Assembly: GCA_964388105.1 (NCBI GenBank)
Contig: CAYLYQ010000017.1
Location: forward strand, 1 to 36,131
Length of the DNA stretch: 36,131 bases
Direction of reading: 5' to 3'
Source: ZC4RG35 sp964388105
GTDB taxonomy: Bacteria; Actinomycetota; Acidimicrobiia; Spongiisociales; ZC4RG35
This document shows, piece by piece, positions 1 through 7,722 of this stretch; position 1 is the first letter of the stretch; every line of letters starts with the position of its first letter. The position numbers and the translations under genes are program-made. The notes below the pieces were generated by a model. It ran no database searches, was not told the DNA's origin, and worked only from the letters and a program-made list of their open reading frames with translations.

Positions 1-2754
1 CACCGGGTGACAGGGCGAGCCGTTGGGGATCGATCTCGGCGAGGGCGCCAGCCGCCCACAGCCCCTCCCTCCGTCCCAGGCCGATCGATGCGAGCGCCCC
101 CGAAGCCGCCAGCCCCTCCAATGCCTCGACCCCGAGACCGGTCCGCGCCGCCAGGTCTTCCGGGCCCGTGAACTCGCCGCCGAGGACGCGGGCGGCCTCG
201 ATCCGCGTCACCTCCCTCTCCCCCAGGTTCCTCACATACCGGAGACCGAGGCGCACCGCCACGGCCGGCCGGATCGGGTCTTCCAAGTGGCCTCTCCCCC
301 GACGCCACCTATGCCCCAGGTACTCGACGATGTCGTCGGGGTCGGCATCCCACGACTCCACTGTGCAGTCGTGCCATGACAGGTTGACGTCGGGACCGAG
401 AACCACCACCCCGTGACGCTGGGCGTCCTGGACCAGCGAGTTGGGGTGGTAGAAGCCCATCGGCTGGGCGTTCAGCAACCCGGCCAGGTACTCCGCCGGA
501 TAGTGGAAGCGCAGCCAAACCGACATGTACACGATGTAGGCGAAGCTCACCGAGTGGCTCTCCGGGAACCCGAAGCTGGAGAAGCCCTGCAGCTTCTCCC
601 AGATCTCGTCGGCGGCGGCACCTGTTATCCCGTTGCCGGCCATCCCGGCGTACACCTCGTCCTGGAGTCGCGCCATTGCCTCCTTGGACCGCTTGTGGGT
701 CATCGCCTGGCGGAGCCGATCGGCCTGTGACCCGTCGAAACCAGCGCAGACGCGGGCCAGCTCCATGAGCTGTTCCTGGAAGATCGGGACGCCAAGTGTC
801 TTCTTCAGAATGGGCTCGGTGAGCGGGTGCGGGTAGCGCACCGGCTCCTCACCATTGCGGCGTCGCAGGTAGGGATGGACCGACTGTCCCTGGATCGGGC
901 CGGGGCGGATCAGCGCCACCTCGACCGCCAGGTCGTAGAAGGTCTTTGGCTTCATCTTCGGCAAGGTGGCCATCTGTGCCCTGGACTCGATCTGGAACAC
1001 GCCGACGGTGTCCGACCGGGTGATCGACTCGTACAGCACGGGCTCCTGGGGGATGGTGGCCAGGTCGATCTCGACGCCATGGGTCTCTTTGATCAGGTCT
1101 GTGGTGAGATGGAGGGCGTTGAGCATCCCGAGTCCCAACAGGTCGAACTTGACGATGCCGACGGCGGCCGAGTCGTCCTTGTCCCACTGGATGACCGTCC
1201 TGCCCTCGAGCCTCCCCCACTCCACCGGGACCACCTGCCACAGGGGACGATCGGCGATGACCATGCCCCCGGAGTGGATGCCGAGATGCCGGGGGAACCC
1301 GTCGAGGCGCCAGCAGACGTCGTAGATCATGTCCGCGGTCATCCCCTCGGGGAGGAGAGCGTCGGCCGACAGCTTCCCGGGGTCCCTCGTGTCCACATAA
1401 CGGGACAGACCGTCGACCTGGGCCTGGGTGAACCCGAAGGTCTTGGCCACGTCCCGCAGCACCGACTTCGCCCGGTAGGTGATCACGTTGGCGACCATGG
1501 CCGCCCTCTCCCGCCCGTACCGGCGGTAGCAGTACTGGATCACCTCCTCGCGGCGGTCGGCCTCGAAGTCGATGTCGATGTCGGGTGGCCGCCCCCGCTC
1601 CTCCGACAGGAACCGCTCGAAGGGGAGGCCCAGCCGGATCGGGTCGACACGCGTCAATCCGATGCAGCGACACACGGCCGAGTCGGCGCCTGACCCTCGG
1701 ATCTGGCAGATGATGTCCTGGGTCCGGGCGAAGTCCATCAGGTCCTTGACCACCAGGAAGTAGCCGGCGAACCCGAGTCGCTCGATGATGTCCAGCTCAT
1801 GGCTCAGACGCCGACGCGCTTCGGGGGCGATGCCGTCATCCGAGCCCGGGTACACCGAGCGCGCCCCCTCCCAGGTGAGGTGACGGAGATATTCCATCTC
1901 GTCGGTGAAGTGGCCGGGCATCGGAAAGTCGGGAAGGCTCGGCGCCACCAGCCCGAGGTCGAAGGCGAGTCGCCGGCCCAACTCACCCGCCCGGGCGACC
2001 ACGCCCGGGTAGCGGGCAAACCGGCGAGCCATCTCTCCCGGAGATTTCAGGTACCGCTCGTCGGTGGCCGGCCGGAACCCGTCGGCGACTGCCAGGGTGC
2101 GCCTCCCCCCGATGGCGGCCAGCACCTCGGACAGGTAGGCGTCGCCCCGGTCTCGATAGTGGGCCTGGTTGGTGGCGACCGCGGAGATCCCGAGCTTCGT
2201 CGCCACCTCCCACATCAGGTCGTTGCGGGGGTCGTCCTCCGGCATCCCGTGATGCCACAGCTCGAAGTGGAGCCGGCGACCGAACAGCTCCCGGAGCCGT
2301 GACGCCTCCCTGATGGTTGCGGCCAGGTCACTACGCGCCGCCGCCCTCGGGACCGCACCGGAGTGGCACCCGGTGAGNNNNNNNNNNNNNNNNNNNNNNN
2401 NNNNNNNNNNNNNNNNNNNNNNNNNNNNNNNNNNNNNNNNNNNNNNNNNNNNNNNNNNNNNNNNNNNNNNNNNNNNNCCCTGGCGTGCCGGCTTTGGTCC
2501 CAGTGTTCGGCCGCGCTCACCGGATCGACCGGGCCTTCCTGTGTGGCCTCCAACCCGATCTCCACCCCATAGATCACCGGGAGGCCAACCTCCCTGGCCG
2601 CCTGCCAGAACCGGGAGACGCCGTAGAACCCGTTGTGGTCGGTTATGGCCAGCGCGTCGTATCCGAGCTCGACAGCACCGTCAACCAGGTCCTCGGGATG
2701 GGAGGCACCGTCGAGGAACGAGAAGTTGGAGTGACAGTGCAGCTCGGCGTACAT
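1..2754 (-). CDS. dnaE2: Error-prone DNA polymerase III alpha subunit DnaE2 (partial, interrupted by a gap)
   Basis: This is a C-family translesion polymerase that carries out SOS-induced mutagenic replication. The N-terminus (MYAELHCHSNFSFLDGASH) is a typical DnaE2 PHP domain with the AITDHNG motif. After the gap at 2378-2477 the frame resumes with LTGCHSG, and later FELWHHGMPEDD and VATNQAHY. The palm carries RGSGADSAVCRCIGLTRVDP and the catalytic aspartates in PDIDIDFEADRREEV (near 1563-1585). Further on are HLGIHSGGMV, FDLLGLGML and the fingers segment FQEQLMELA, then HSVSFAYIVYMS. The stop lies beyond base 1. The start is set at the ATG at 2754 because the PHP domain begins there and a -10 box lies 6 nt upstream; an in-frame ATG at 2877 would run through the repeat and the LexA box. 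DnaE2 usually works with ImuA/ImuB, which are not in this window. The gap hides part of the PHP domain, and its 100 N are probably a placeholder length. Confidence 0.95.
2378..2477. other. Assembly gap (100 N) inside dnaE2
   Basis: Exactly 100 N. On either side the PHP domain of DnaE2 continues, in different apparent frames, so the true missing length is not 100 bases. There is no sign of a real gene break. Confidence 0.97.
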
Positions 2755-2760
2755 CTTCCC

Positions 2761-2766
2761 AATGTA
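2761..2766 (-). promoter_or_regulatory. -10 box of dnaE2, leaderless start
   Basis: On the minus strand TACATT is followed by six bases (GGGAAG) and then the dnaE2 ATG. The first base of the ATG therefore sits where transcription should begin, predicting a leaderless mRNA. The GGGAAG abuts the ATG too closely to act as a normal ribosome binding site. The -10 forms the outer arm of the LexA palindrome. Confidence 0.7.
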
Positions 2767-2767
2767 G

Positions 2768-2783
2768 TCGAACACACGTTCGA
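2768..2783 (-). promoter_or_regulatory. LexA (SOS) box of dnaE2
   Basis: TCGAACACACGTTCGA is a perfect match to the Gram-positive/actinobacterial SOS consensus TCGAAC-N4-GTTCGA. It is the core of a larger perfect inverted repeat at 2761-2790 with 13-bp arms (AATGTAGTCGAAC) and a 4-nt centre. It ends 14 nt before the dnaE2 start and directly abuts the -10 box, so bound LexA would block RNA polymerase. In mycobacteria dnaE2 is a known LexA target, which fits. Confidence 0.93.
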
Positions 2784-2799
2784 CTACATTTGGGATCAG

Positions 2800-2860
2800 T
2801 CCCCCACGAAGTGGGGGAAAGTACCGCCGGCCGAGGAACGAGGCCGGGGGTAGGGGGTCG
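2800..2860 (+). repeat. Twin-hairpin intergenic repeat, copy 1
   Basis: Hairpin 1 is TCCCCCAC/GTGGGGGA (2800-2807 with 2811-2818, loop GAA). A short AAGTACC link leads to hairpin 2, CCGGCC/GGCCGG (2827-2832 with 2842-2847), followed by GGGTAGGGGGTCG (2848-2860). The same order of parts recurs at 7624-7671, 35969-36016 and 36088-36131. It lies between the 3' end of the serine hydrolase gene and the dnaE2 promoter, so it may also stop transcription of the hydrolase gene. Confidence 0.75.
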
Positions 2861-2883
2861 TCAAACCCGTTTCCCACGTCCTC

Positions 2884-4263
2884 TCAGTAAGGCTTCACGA
2901 CCCGGTCCGGCAGTGCGAAGTCCTCCAGCGGAACCCACCTCAAGCCTCCCGGTCCCCAGATCTCGACGACACGGTCGGCGTCGAAGGTGTACTTCAAGGG
3001 CTCGTTGAGGGCGATCGAGCCGGCGCCCGACACCAGTCGGAGCTCGGTGTCCGAGACCACTTCCAGTTCGGACGGGTTGGAGACGTCGGGGCCTTCCACC
3101 GGATCGATCATGTAGAGACGCCCACCCAGATCGACCACGTCATAGACGCCCCAGAGCCCGGCGTACCGGCCCTCGAACTTTGTCAGCTCCTCCGCCGGCC
3201 GTGGATCCGTCTTCGTCTCCTTGGCCAGGGCGACCTCGACCAGCCCGAGCACCGCCTCGCAGATGGCCGAAGCCGGGCCGTCGATGCTGTTGGTGAAGAC
3301 GGAGATGGCAAGCTTTCGCTCCGGGTCGAACTTGGACATCGTGATGTGACCGGGATACCCCCCACCGTGCCCGTAGTAGGTGCGCTTGTGGACCTTGGTG
3401 ATGCTCAGGCCCAATCCATACGCCCATGCGTCCTCGATCTGCCACTGCACCTGGCGCATCAACCGCTTCGAGTCTTCGCTGATCAGACGCTCGTCCCCGT
3501 CGAGATGGGCGCTGAAGTAGTCGGTCAACTCGGCCGCGGTCGAGTAGAAGCCGGTGGCGGCACTCTCCGCATGAGTTTCGATGTGGTCGATCACGCTTCT
3601 TCGGGCGGAGTAGGCCCGAGACGAGTGGCCGCTCGCGTAGGCGGCGATCCGACCGGGGTCGAGCTCGGGACCGGTGTTGGCCAGCCCGAGACGGTCGATG
3701 ATGCGCTCCTGCGCGTACGACCGATAGGACTGACCGGAGGCCGCCGCCACGATCATGCCAAGCAGCGAGTAGCCGATGTTGGAGTACTTGAATGCCTCGT
3801 TCCGCTCCATGACCTTGCCGGCGGCTTTCACCACATCGACCAGTTCGTCCTCGTCCGGGAACAAACGCTCCAGCTCCCACCAGGTGGAGTCCTCCCCGTC
3901 CCGAATGATGCCCGAGCCGTGGCCAAGCAACTCTCTGACGGTGACGCCGCTCATGGCGGAACCGTGCAGGGCCGGGATCCACTGACCCAATGTGTCATCG
4001 AGACGGAGCTTCCCGTCCTCCACCAGTTGCAGGCAGGCGACGCCGGTGAAGGTCTTGGAGTGGGATGCGATCCTGAACAGGTGGTCGACCGTGAGGTTCT
4101 CACCGGTCTCGACATCGGCGACCCCAAAGGCTTCGTTCAACAACAGCTCGCCGTCGACACGCACTGCTATCTGGGTGCCCACATACGGGTGGTAGGAGTG
4201 CTGGAACTCGATGAACCTCGGCACGTAAGCGAGCGCCGTTCTGATCCGGTCGGTGTCTTGCAT
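2884..4263 (-). CDS. Serine hydrolase, beta-lactamase/penicillin-binding-protein fold (class C family)
   Basis: The 459-residue protein belongs to the beta-lactamase/transpeptidase-like family (Pfam Beta-lactamase). The nucleophile motif SxxK is S67-H-S-K70, the second motif YxN is Y160-S-N162, and the third-motif equivalent is HGG at about 299-301 within GHGGGYPGH. A C-terminal beta-rich region of about 110 residues resembles the accessory domain often attached to such esterases and peptidases. There is no obvious signal peptide, which suggests a cytoplasmic esterase, amidase or D-aminopeptidase rather than a secreted antibiotic-degrading enzyme; the substrate cannot be told from sequence. 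The ATG at 4263 is supported by a TACGTT -10 box six bases upstream. The gene stands alone, and an assembly gap lies shortly upstream. Confidence 0.92.
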   Translation of the reverse strand: MQDTDRIRTALAYVPRFIEFQHSYHPYVGTQIAVRVDGELLLNEAFGVADVETGENLTVDHLFRIASHSKTFTGVACLQLVEDGKLRLDDTLGQWIPALHGSAMSGVTVRELLGHGSGIIRDGEDSTWWELERLFPDEDELVDVVKAAGKVMERNEAFKYSNIGYSLLGMIVAAASGQSYRSYAQERIIDRLGLANTGPELDPGRIAAYASGHSSRAYSARRSVIDHIETHAESAATGFYSTAAELTDYFSAHLDGDERLISEDSKRLMRQVQWQIEDAWAYGLGLSITKVHKRTYYGHGGGYPGHITMSKFDPERKLAISVFTNSIDGPASAICEAVLGLVEVALAKETKTDPRPAEELTKFEGRYAGLWGVYDVVDLGGRLYMIDPVEGPDVSNPSELEVVSDTELRLVSGAGSIALNEPLKYTFDADRVVEIWGPGGLRWVPLEDFALPDRVVKPY

Positions 4264-4269
4264 GACGGG

Positions 4270-4275
4270 AACGTA
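4270..4275 (-). promoter_or_regulatory. -10 box of the serine hydrolase gene, leaderless start
   Basis: On the minus strand TACGTT is followed by CCCGTC and then the ATG at 4263. The six-base spacing places the transcription start on the A of the ATG. No Shine-Dalgarno sequence is present. Confidence 0.6.
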
Positions 4276-4296
4276 ATGCAGGATTTCTCACCCGTG

Positions 4297-4396
4297 NNNN
4301 NNNNNNNNNNNNNNNNNNNNNNNNNNNNNNNNNNNNNNNNNNNNNNNNNNNNNNNNNNNNNNNNNNNNNNNNNNNNNNNNNNNNNNNNNNNNNNNN
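4297..4396. other. Assembly gap (100 N) between divergent genes
   Basis: Exactly 100 N between the serine hydrolase and dodecin promoters. The left flank contains CAGGATTTCTC (4279-4289), which also occurs beside the repeats at the right end of the window (36038-36048, and with one change at 35941-35951). A repeat may have broken the assembly here. Confidence 0.95.
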
Positions 4397-4397
4397 G

Positions 4398-4403
4398 TAC
4401 CCT
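4398..4403 (+). promoter_or_regulatory. -10 box of the dodecin-like gene, leaderless start
   Basis: TACCCT is followed by CGATCC and then ATG. The spacing is six bases and there is no Shine-Dalgarno sequence. Any -35 region is hidden in the gap. Confidence 0.6.
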
Positions 4404-4409
4404 CGATCC

Positions 4410-4634
4410 ATGTCTTCCATCACCAAGACCATCCGATTGTCGGGACGTGCCGATGGTTCCATCGAGGACGCCGTGAAGACCATCCTCGCCCGGGCGGCAT
4501 CCACGATCGACGACATCCAGGGCTTTCGGATCGTCGAGGTCGGGGGTGAAGTCGACTCCTCCGGCACACCCACCGCCTTCACCGTGACCATGGACATCAT
4601 CTTCGGAATCAAAGATCCCGTCGTTCACGGCTGA
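4410..4634 (+). CDS. Dodecin-family small flavin-binding-like protein
   Basis: The 74-residue protein has the dodecin layout: a beta strand, a helix (SIEDAVKTILARAASTI), then two strands (FRIVEVGGEV and FTVTMDIIFGI). Dodecins are dodecameric hollow-sphere proteins that store riboflavin/FMN or CoA in the cytoplasm. Known flavin-binding members carry a tryptophan in the segment NLDWFEV that stacks on the isoalloxazine ring; the matching position here is G38 (DIQGFRI), so flavin binding may be altered or lost. The length is typical (about 65-75 residues). The gene heads a run of plus-strand genes; GlsB follows after 66 bp. Confidence 0.82.
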   Translation: MSSITKTIRLSGRADGSIEDAVKTILARAASTIDDIQGFRIVEVGGEVDSSGTPTAFTVTMDIIFGIKDPVVHG

Positions 4635-4700
4635 AACGCGCGGGCGATTGTGGTTGTCTAATGGATCCAGAGGCCGAAAGGCCCGACAAGGAGGAGTTGG

Positions 4701-4976
4701 ATGGGAGACGTACTCGGAACGATCGTCGGTGGTCTCATCGCCGGCATCATCATCGGGCCACTGGCCAGACTCGTGTTGCCAGGCAGGCAGAACCTGTCCG
4801 TGGGGATGACGATTCTGCTCGGTGCCGTGGGCGCCATCGTCGGTGGTTTCATCTACGAGGCCCTCGGAGGAACGGAGACCTCCGGCATCGACTGGATCCG
4901 CCTCGCGGTTCAAGTCGGCGTCGGCGCCCTGGCCGTCATCATTTACGGATCGATGCAGGGCCGAAAGACAGCCTGA
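4701..4976 (+). CDS. GlsB/YeaQ/YmgE-family stress-associated membrane protein
   Basis: The 91-residue protein has three membrane segments (about residues 5-27, 37-58 and 66-85) and the family signature GLIAG-PLARLVLPG at the end of the first. It belongs to the transglycosylase-associated protein family, small inner-membrane proteins induced by general stress whose biochemical role is unknown. The start is well fixed: AAGGAGGAG lies 5 nt upstream of the ATG, one of the few strong Shine-Dalgarno sequences here. A small GGCC-GAAA-GGCC hairpin sits just before it. It is probably co-expressed with the dodecin-like gene; a strong hairpin follows the stop codon. Confidence 0.9.
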   Translation: MGDVLGTIVGGLIAGIIIGPLARLVLPGRQNLSVGMTILLGAVGAIVGGFIYEALGGTETSGIDWIRLAVQVGVGALAVIIYGSMQGRKTA

Positions 4977-4990
4977 AGCGTCACTACTTG

Positions 4991-5018
4991 GTGAGGGGCG
5001 GCTCCGGTCGCCCCTCAC
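4991..5018 (+). terminator. Strong hairpin between glsB-like and MBL genes
   Basis: Perfect 10-bp stem GTGAGGGGCG/CGCCCCTCAC with an 8-nt loop, 14 nt after the glsB-like stop and 7 nt before the next ATG. It has no T-tract, so it is either a weak terminator or a structure that limits translation of the downstream gene. The perfect pairing is visible; the function is inferred. Confidence 0.55.
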
Positions 5019-5025
5019 TCGCGCC

Positions 5026-6012
5026 ATGACCACCAACGAGTTCCCGCTCCCAGCATCCCTCGGCGCCGGGATCCACACCGTTCCGCTGCCCCTCCCTTTT
5101 CGCTCGCCGCCATGGGTCAACGCGTACGCGGTGGAGACCGAAGGTGGGCTCCTCCTCATCGACTGCGGCGCCGACTGGCCGGAGGGCAGGCAGGCGTTGC
5201 ACGACGGATTCCGGCGCCTCGGCTTGGAGGAGGACGCGGTGCACACCCTCCTCGTCTCGCACCTCCACCCCGACCACGTCGGCATGGCTGATCGTCTCCG
5301 CGAGGAGCTCGGCTGCCGCGTGGTGATGCACGAGCGTGCGGAGCAGGGTCGTCTCGCCTCCTACAACGACACACCCGGGTTCCTCGCCCGACTCAAAGAT
5401 CTGGCACTCGCCAACGGGGCACCTCCCGCTGCGGTGGAGCGGGCGGCGTCGGGGGCCCGACCCGACTACATGCCGATCCTCGACCCTCCGGACCATGTCG
5501 TCGCCGACGGAGACACGATCGATCTGGGCCAGGGCCGGGGTCTGGCAGTGCTCCACACTCCGGGGCACGACGACGCCCACATCTGCCTCCGGGACTCGCG
5601 CACCGGGATCCTCTTCTCCGGGGACCACATCCTTCCCCGCATTTCACCGGTGGTGATGTACGACCCGGACATCGACGACGTCCTCGCCGATTACATGGGA
5701 TCCCTGCAGCGCCTCATCGACCTCGGCATCGGAATCACCTATCCCGCGCACGGCACGCTCATCTCGCGAGGTGACGAGCGCGCCTATCAGATCCTCCTCC
5801 ACCACGAGCGTCGCCTTATCGACATGGTCGAGCTGGTTCGCCGGCGGGACACGAGCGCCTTCGAGGTGATGCTGGCCAGCTTCCGGCCCAATCTGGACCC
5901 GGTACAGACCCGGCTGGCGCTCCTGGAGACCATCGCCCACCTCGAACACTTGAGACTGGACGGAAAGATCACGTCGGTGACCAGGGAGGGAATCGTCACC
6001 TACGCGAGATGA
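5026..6012 (+). CDS. MBL-fold metallo-hydrolase
   Basis: The 328-residue protein is a metallo-beta-lactamase-fold hydrolase with a full set of metal ligands: H79-L-H81-P-D83-H84 (HLHPDHVG), HTPGHDDAH, SGDHILP and the distal histidine in YPAHGTL. The sequence before the first motif (VNAYAVETEGGLLLIDCGAD) is typical of glyoxalase II-like and LACTB2-like members. It is expected to bind two zinc or iron ions and cleave a thioester, lactone or phosphodiester; the substrate is unknown. The C-terminal 60 residues are helical, as in LACTB2-like enzymes. The start at ATG 5026 begins the conserved region; longer upstream frames would run through the hairpin. The stop overlaps an ATG (ATGA at 6009-6012). 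Confidence 0.9.
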   Translation: MTTNEFPLPASLGAGIHTVPLPLPFRSPPWVNAYAVETEGGLLLIDCGADWPEGRQALHDGFRRLGLEEDAVHTLLVSHLHPDHVGMADRLREELGCRVVMHERAEQGRLASYNDTPGFLARLKDLALANGAPPAAVERAASGARPDYMPILDPPDHVVADGDTIDLGQGRGLAVLHTPGHDDAHICLRDSRTGILFSGDHILPRISPVVMYDPDIDDVLADYMGSLQRLIDLGIGITYPAHGTLISRGDERAYQILLHHERRLIDMVELVRRRDTSAFEVMLASFRPNLDPVQTRLALLETIAHLEHLRLDGKITSVTREGIVTYAR

Positions 6013-6053
6013 ACTCCTCGCCATATGTTCATGGGCCTGTAAGACTGACGCCC

Positions 6054-6239
6054 GTGAAGCAGATTCTCGGATACCTCGACGCCGGCTCCGGCAGCATGCT
6101 GCTCCAAGCCATCCTCGGTGGTGCCGCCGGCATCGCTGTCGCCTTTCGCGCCTTCAAGGCGAGGATGAAGGGCAAGAAGGCGGTCGACGAGGCCATCGCA
6201 ACAGCCGAGCAGCCAGAACAGGTCACCGAAGGCCCCTGA
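6054..6239 (+). CDS. Small membrane protein with YLDxGSGS motif
   Basis: The 61-residue protein begins (GTG) VKQILGYLDAGSGSMLLQ, followed by one membrane segment (AILGGAAGIAVAF) and a charged tail. Short proteins with YLDPGSGS plus one membrane helix are, from my recollection, often found beside methyltransferases and sulfatase-like transferases of cell-surface polymers, as here; their function is unknown to me. I chose the GTG at 6054 because family members start just before YLD. An in-frame ATG at 6009 overlaps the previous stop (ATGA) and would add 15 residues. A TATGTT at 6024-6029 could serve as a -10 box for the shorter form. The next gene starts 5 nt after the stop, suggesting co-translation. 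Confidence 0.65.
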   Translation: MKQILGYLDAGSGSMLLQAILGGAAGIAVAFRAFKARMKGKKAVDEAIATAEQPEQVTEGP

Positions 6240-6244
6240 CCGCA

Positions 6245-7606
6245 ATGGTCTCATCCGACCCCGGGTCGTTCCGCGATCCGGCATCCCGTGTCGTCCTGGA
6301 CGGCGGACGCGTCTTGAGGCTGTTGGACGAACGCGGCCTGGCCGCGTGGAAGGCCGTGTCCGCCTCCACCTTCTTCGCCTCGGAAATGGCGGCCGGCAGA
6401 GTCATCGGCACCAGAGAGGTCGACGACCCGACCGGCACCGCCGCAGGTGCGCTCGAACACGACCGGCTCCCCCTGATCACCTATCCCTACGAGTGGACCT
6501 TCGGGATGCTCAAAGAAGCTGCTCTCCTCCACCTCGAGCTTCTCGAGAAAGCTCTCACTGCAGGGTTCACCCTCAAGGACGCCACCCCGTACAACGTCCA
6601 GTTCCGGGCCGGTTCACCCGTCTTCATCGACGTCGGGTCGTTCGAGCCGTATCGCCCGGGAGAGCCATGGCTTGGCTACCGCCAGTTCACCCGCCAGTTC
6701 CTCTTCCCGCTCATGCTCCATTCATGGATTGGCGTGCCCTTCCAGCCGTGGCTCCGGGGAGACCCGGAGGGTCCCACCGCCTCGCAAATGCGCGCAATTC
6801 TCGGCGGCAGGCGCAGGTTCAACTCGGCAGCCCTGCTGCATGTTCGACTGCAGGCTCGCATGGAAGACCGGATGCGCGGCTCGTCGGTCCGGTCCGAATT
6901 GAAAACGGCCGGATTCAACGCCGACTTGATCCTCGCCAACGTCGCCCGCCTCAAGAAGCTCGTGTCATCGATGGATGCCGACCCGACCGGGGCCGGCTGG
7001 GCGGGTTATCAGGAGTGTGCCCACGTCGGCCGCGACCGGGACCTCAAGTCGGAGTTCCTGTCGCAGGCGCTCGAGGGTCGCTCGTTCGCGACCGTGCTCG
7101 ACCTGGGCGCCAACGACGGCCACTTCTCTCGAATTGCCGTCGCCGCAGGCGCGCATGCTGTGGCCGTGGACGGAGATGAAGCGGTTCTGGAGCGACTCCA
7201 TCTGCGTGTCCAGGGAGAGTCGATCTCCGTTGTCCTCGCCGACCTGTCCAACCCGTCTCCGTCGCAGGGGTGGCGGGAGGAGGAACGCCCCGGACTCTGG
7301 GAACGCGTCAACCCCGATCTGGTTGTCGCGTATGGACTGATCCACCACCTGATCTACACCGCCAGTGTTCCCCCGGCGTCGGTGCTCGACTGGCTCCGCT
7401 CCTTCGATTGCCCGGTGATTGTCGAGTTCGTCTCCCCCGCCGACGAGATGGTCGCGGTGCTCACCGCCAACAAGGAGGAGGCCGAGCTCCACACCGGGCG
7501 GACCGAGGCCGAGTTCCGCAAGCTCGTGGACGAACGGTTCCGCGTGACCGCGGAGCAGGCTCTCCAGGGCGGCACGCGGATTCTCTTCCGGCTGATTCCC
7601 GCCTGA
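6245..7606 (+). CDS. Kinase-like domain fused to class I SAM-dependent methyltransferase
   Basis: The 453-residue protein appears to have two parts. Residues about 60-200 resemble a phosphotransferase/protein-kinase-like C-lobe: L-K-D112-A-T-P-Y-N117 looks like a catalytic loop and F-I-D129-V-G like a DFG metal-binding motif. Residues about 260-453 are a Rossmann methyltransferase with motif I VLDLGANDGHFS and AVDGDE, then PDLVVAYGLIHHLIY. The architecture recalls proteins annotated as NoeA-like nodulation methyltransferases. Whether the N-terminal part has kinase activity is unknown. It lies 5 nt after the small YLDxGSGS gene and converges on a sulfatase-like gene, pointing to modification of a surface glycan. 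The ATG at 6245 is the first in frame after the upstream stop. Confidence 0.82.
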   Translation: MVSSDPGSFRDPASRVVLDGGRVLRLLDERGLAAWKAVSASTFFASEMAAGRVIGTREVDDPTGTAAGALEHDRLPLITYPYEWTFGMLKEAALLHLELLEKALTAGFTLKDATPYNVQFRAGSPVFIDVGSFEPYRPGEPWLGYRQFTRQFLFPLMLHSWIGVPFQPWLRGDPEGPTASQMRAILGGRRRFNSAALLHVRLQARMEDRMRGSSVRSELKTAGFNADLILANVARLKKLVSSMDADPTGAGWAGYQECAHVGRDRDLKSEFLSQALEGRSFATVLDLGANDGHFSRIAVAAGAHAVAVDGDEAVLERLHLRVQGESISVVLADLSNPSPSQGWREEERPGLWERVNPDLVVAYGLIHHLIYTASVPPASVLDWLRSFDCPVIVEFVSPADEMVAVLTANKEEAELHTGRTEAEFRKLVDERFRVTAEQALQGGTRILFRLIPA

Positions 7607-7623
7607 TATTCACCCTTTGGCAC

Positions 7624-7671
7624 CGACCCCCTACCCGCAAGCGGGCCCCTTTCCCCAATGCTCCGCATGGG
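7624..7671 (-). repeat. Twin-hairpin intergenic repeat, copy 2 (diverged)
   Basis: Read on the minus strand: a hairpin ATGC/GCAT with flanking C-G pairs (7655-7671), then GGGGAAAG, then hairpin CCCG-CTTG-CGGG (7634-7645), ending in GGGTAGGGGGTCG (7624-7636). The end box is identical to that of copy 1 at 2848-2860, while the stem sequences differ but remain paired. It lies in the 107-bp convergent spacer between the methyltransferase and sulfatase-like genes. Confidence 0.6.
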
Positions 7672-7681
7672 CGACAAATCC

Positions 7682-7722
7682 AAAAGAGCCGGTTGCTGCC
7701 CGCGTAGCGCCCGTCAACCGGC
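7682..7722 (-). terminator. Rho-independent-type terminator of the sulfatase-like gene
   Basis: On the minus strand the perfect stem GCCGGTTG/CAACCGGC (7715-7722 with 7688-7695, 19-nt loop) is followed by TCTTTTG. The stem overlaps the stop codon of the gene. The T-rich run is short but is the only one of its kind near a gene end in this GC-rich window. Confidence 0.6.

Noticed and set aside
827..1693. Plus-strand open frame of 288 codons
   Set aside because: It is antisense to the DnaE2 palm and fingers, whose conserved motifs read clearly on the minus strand.
2313..3008. Plus-strand frame across the first gap
   Set aside because: It exists only because N bases are read through; the flanks are dnaE2, its promoter and a repeat.
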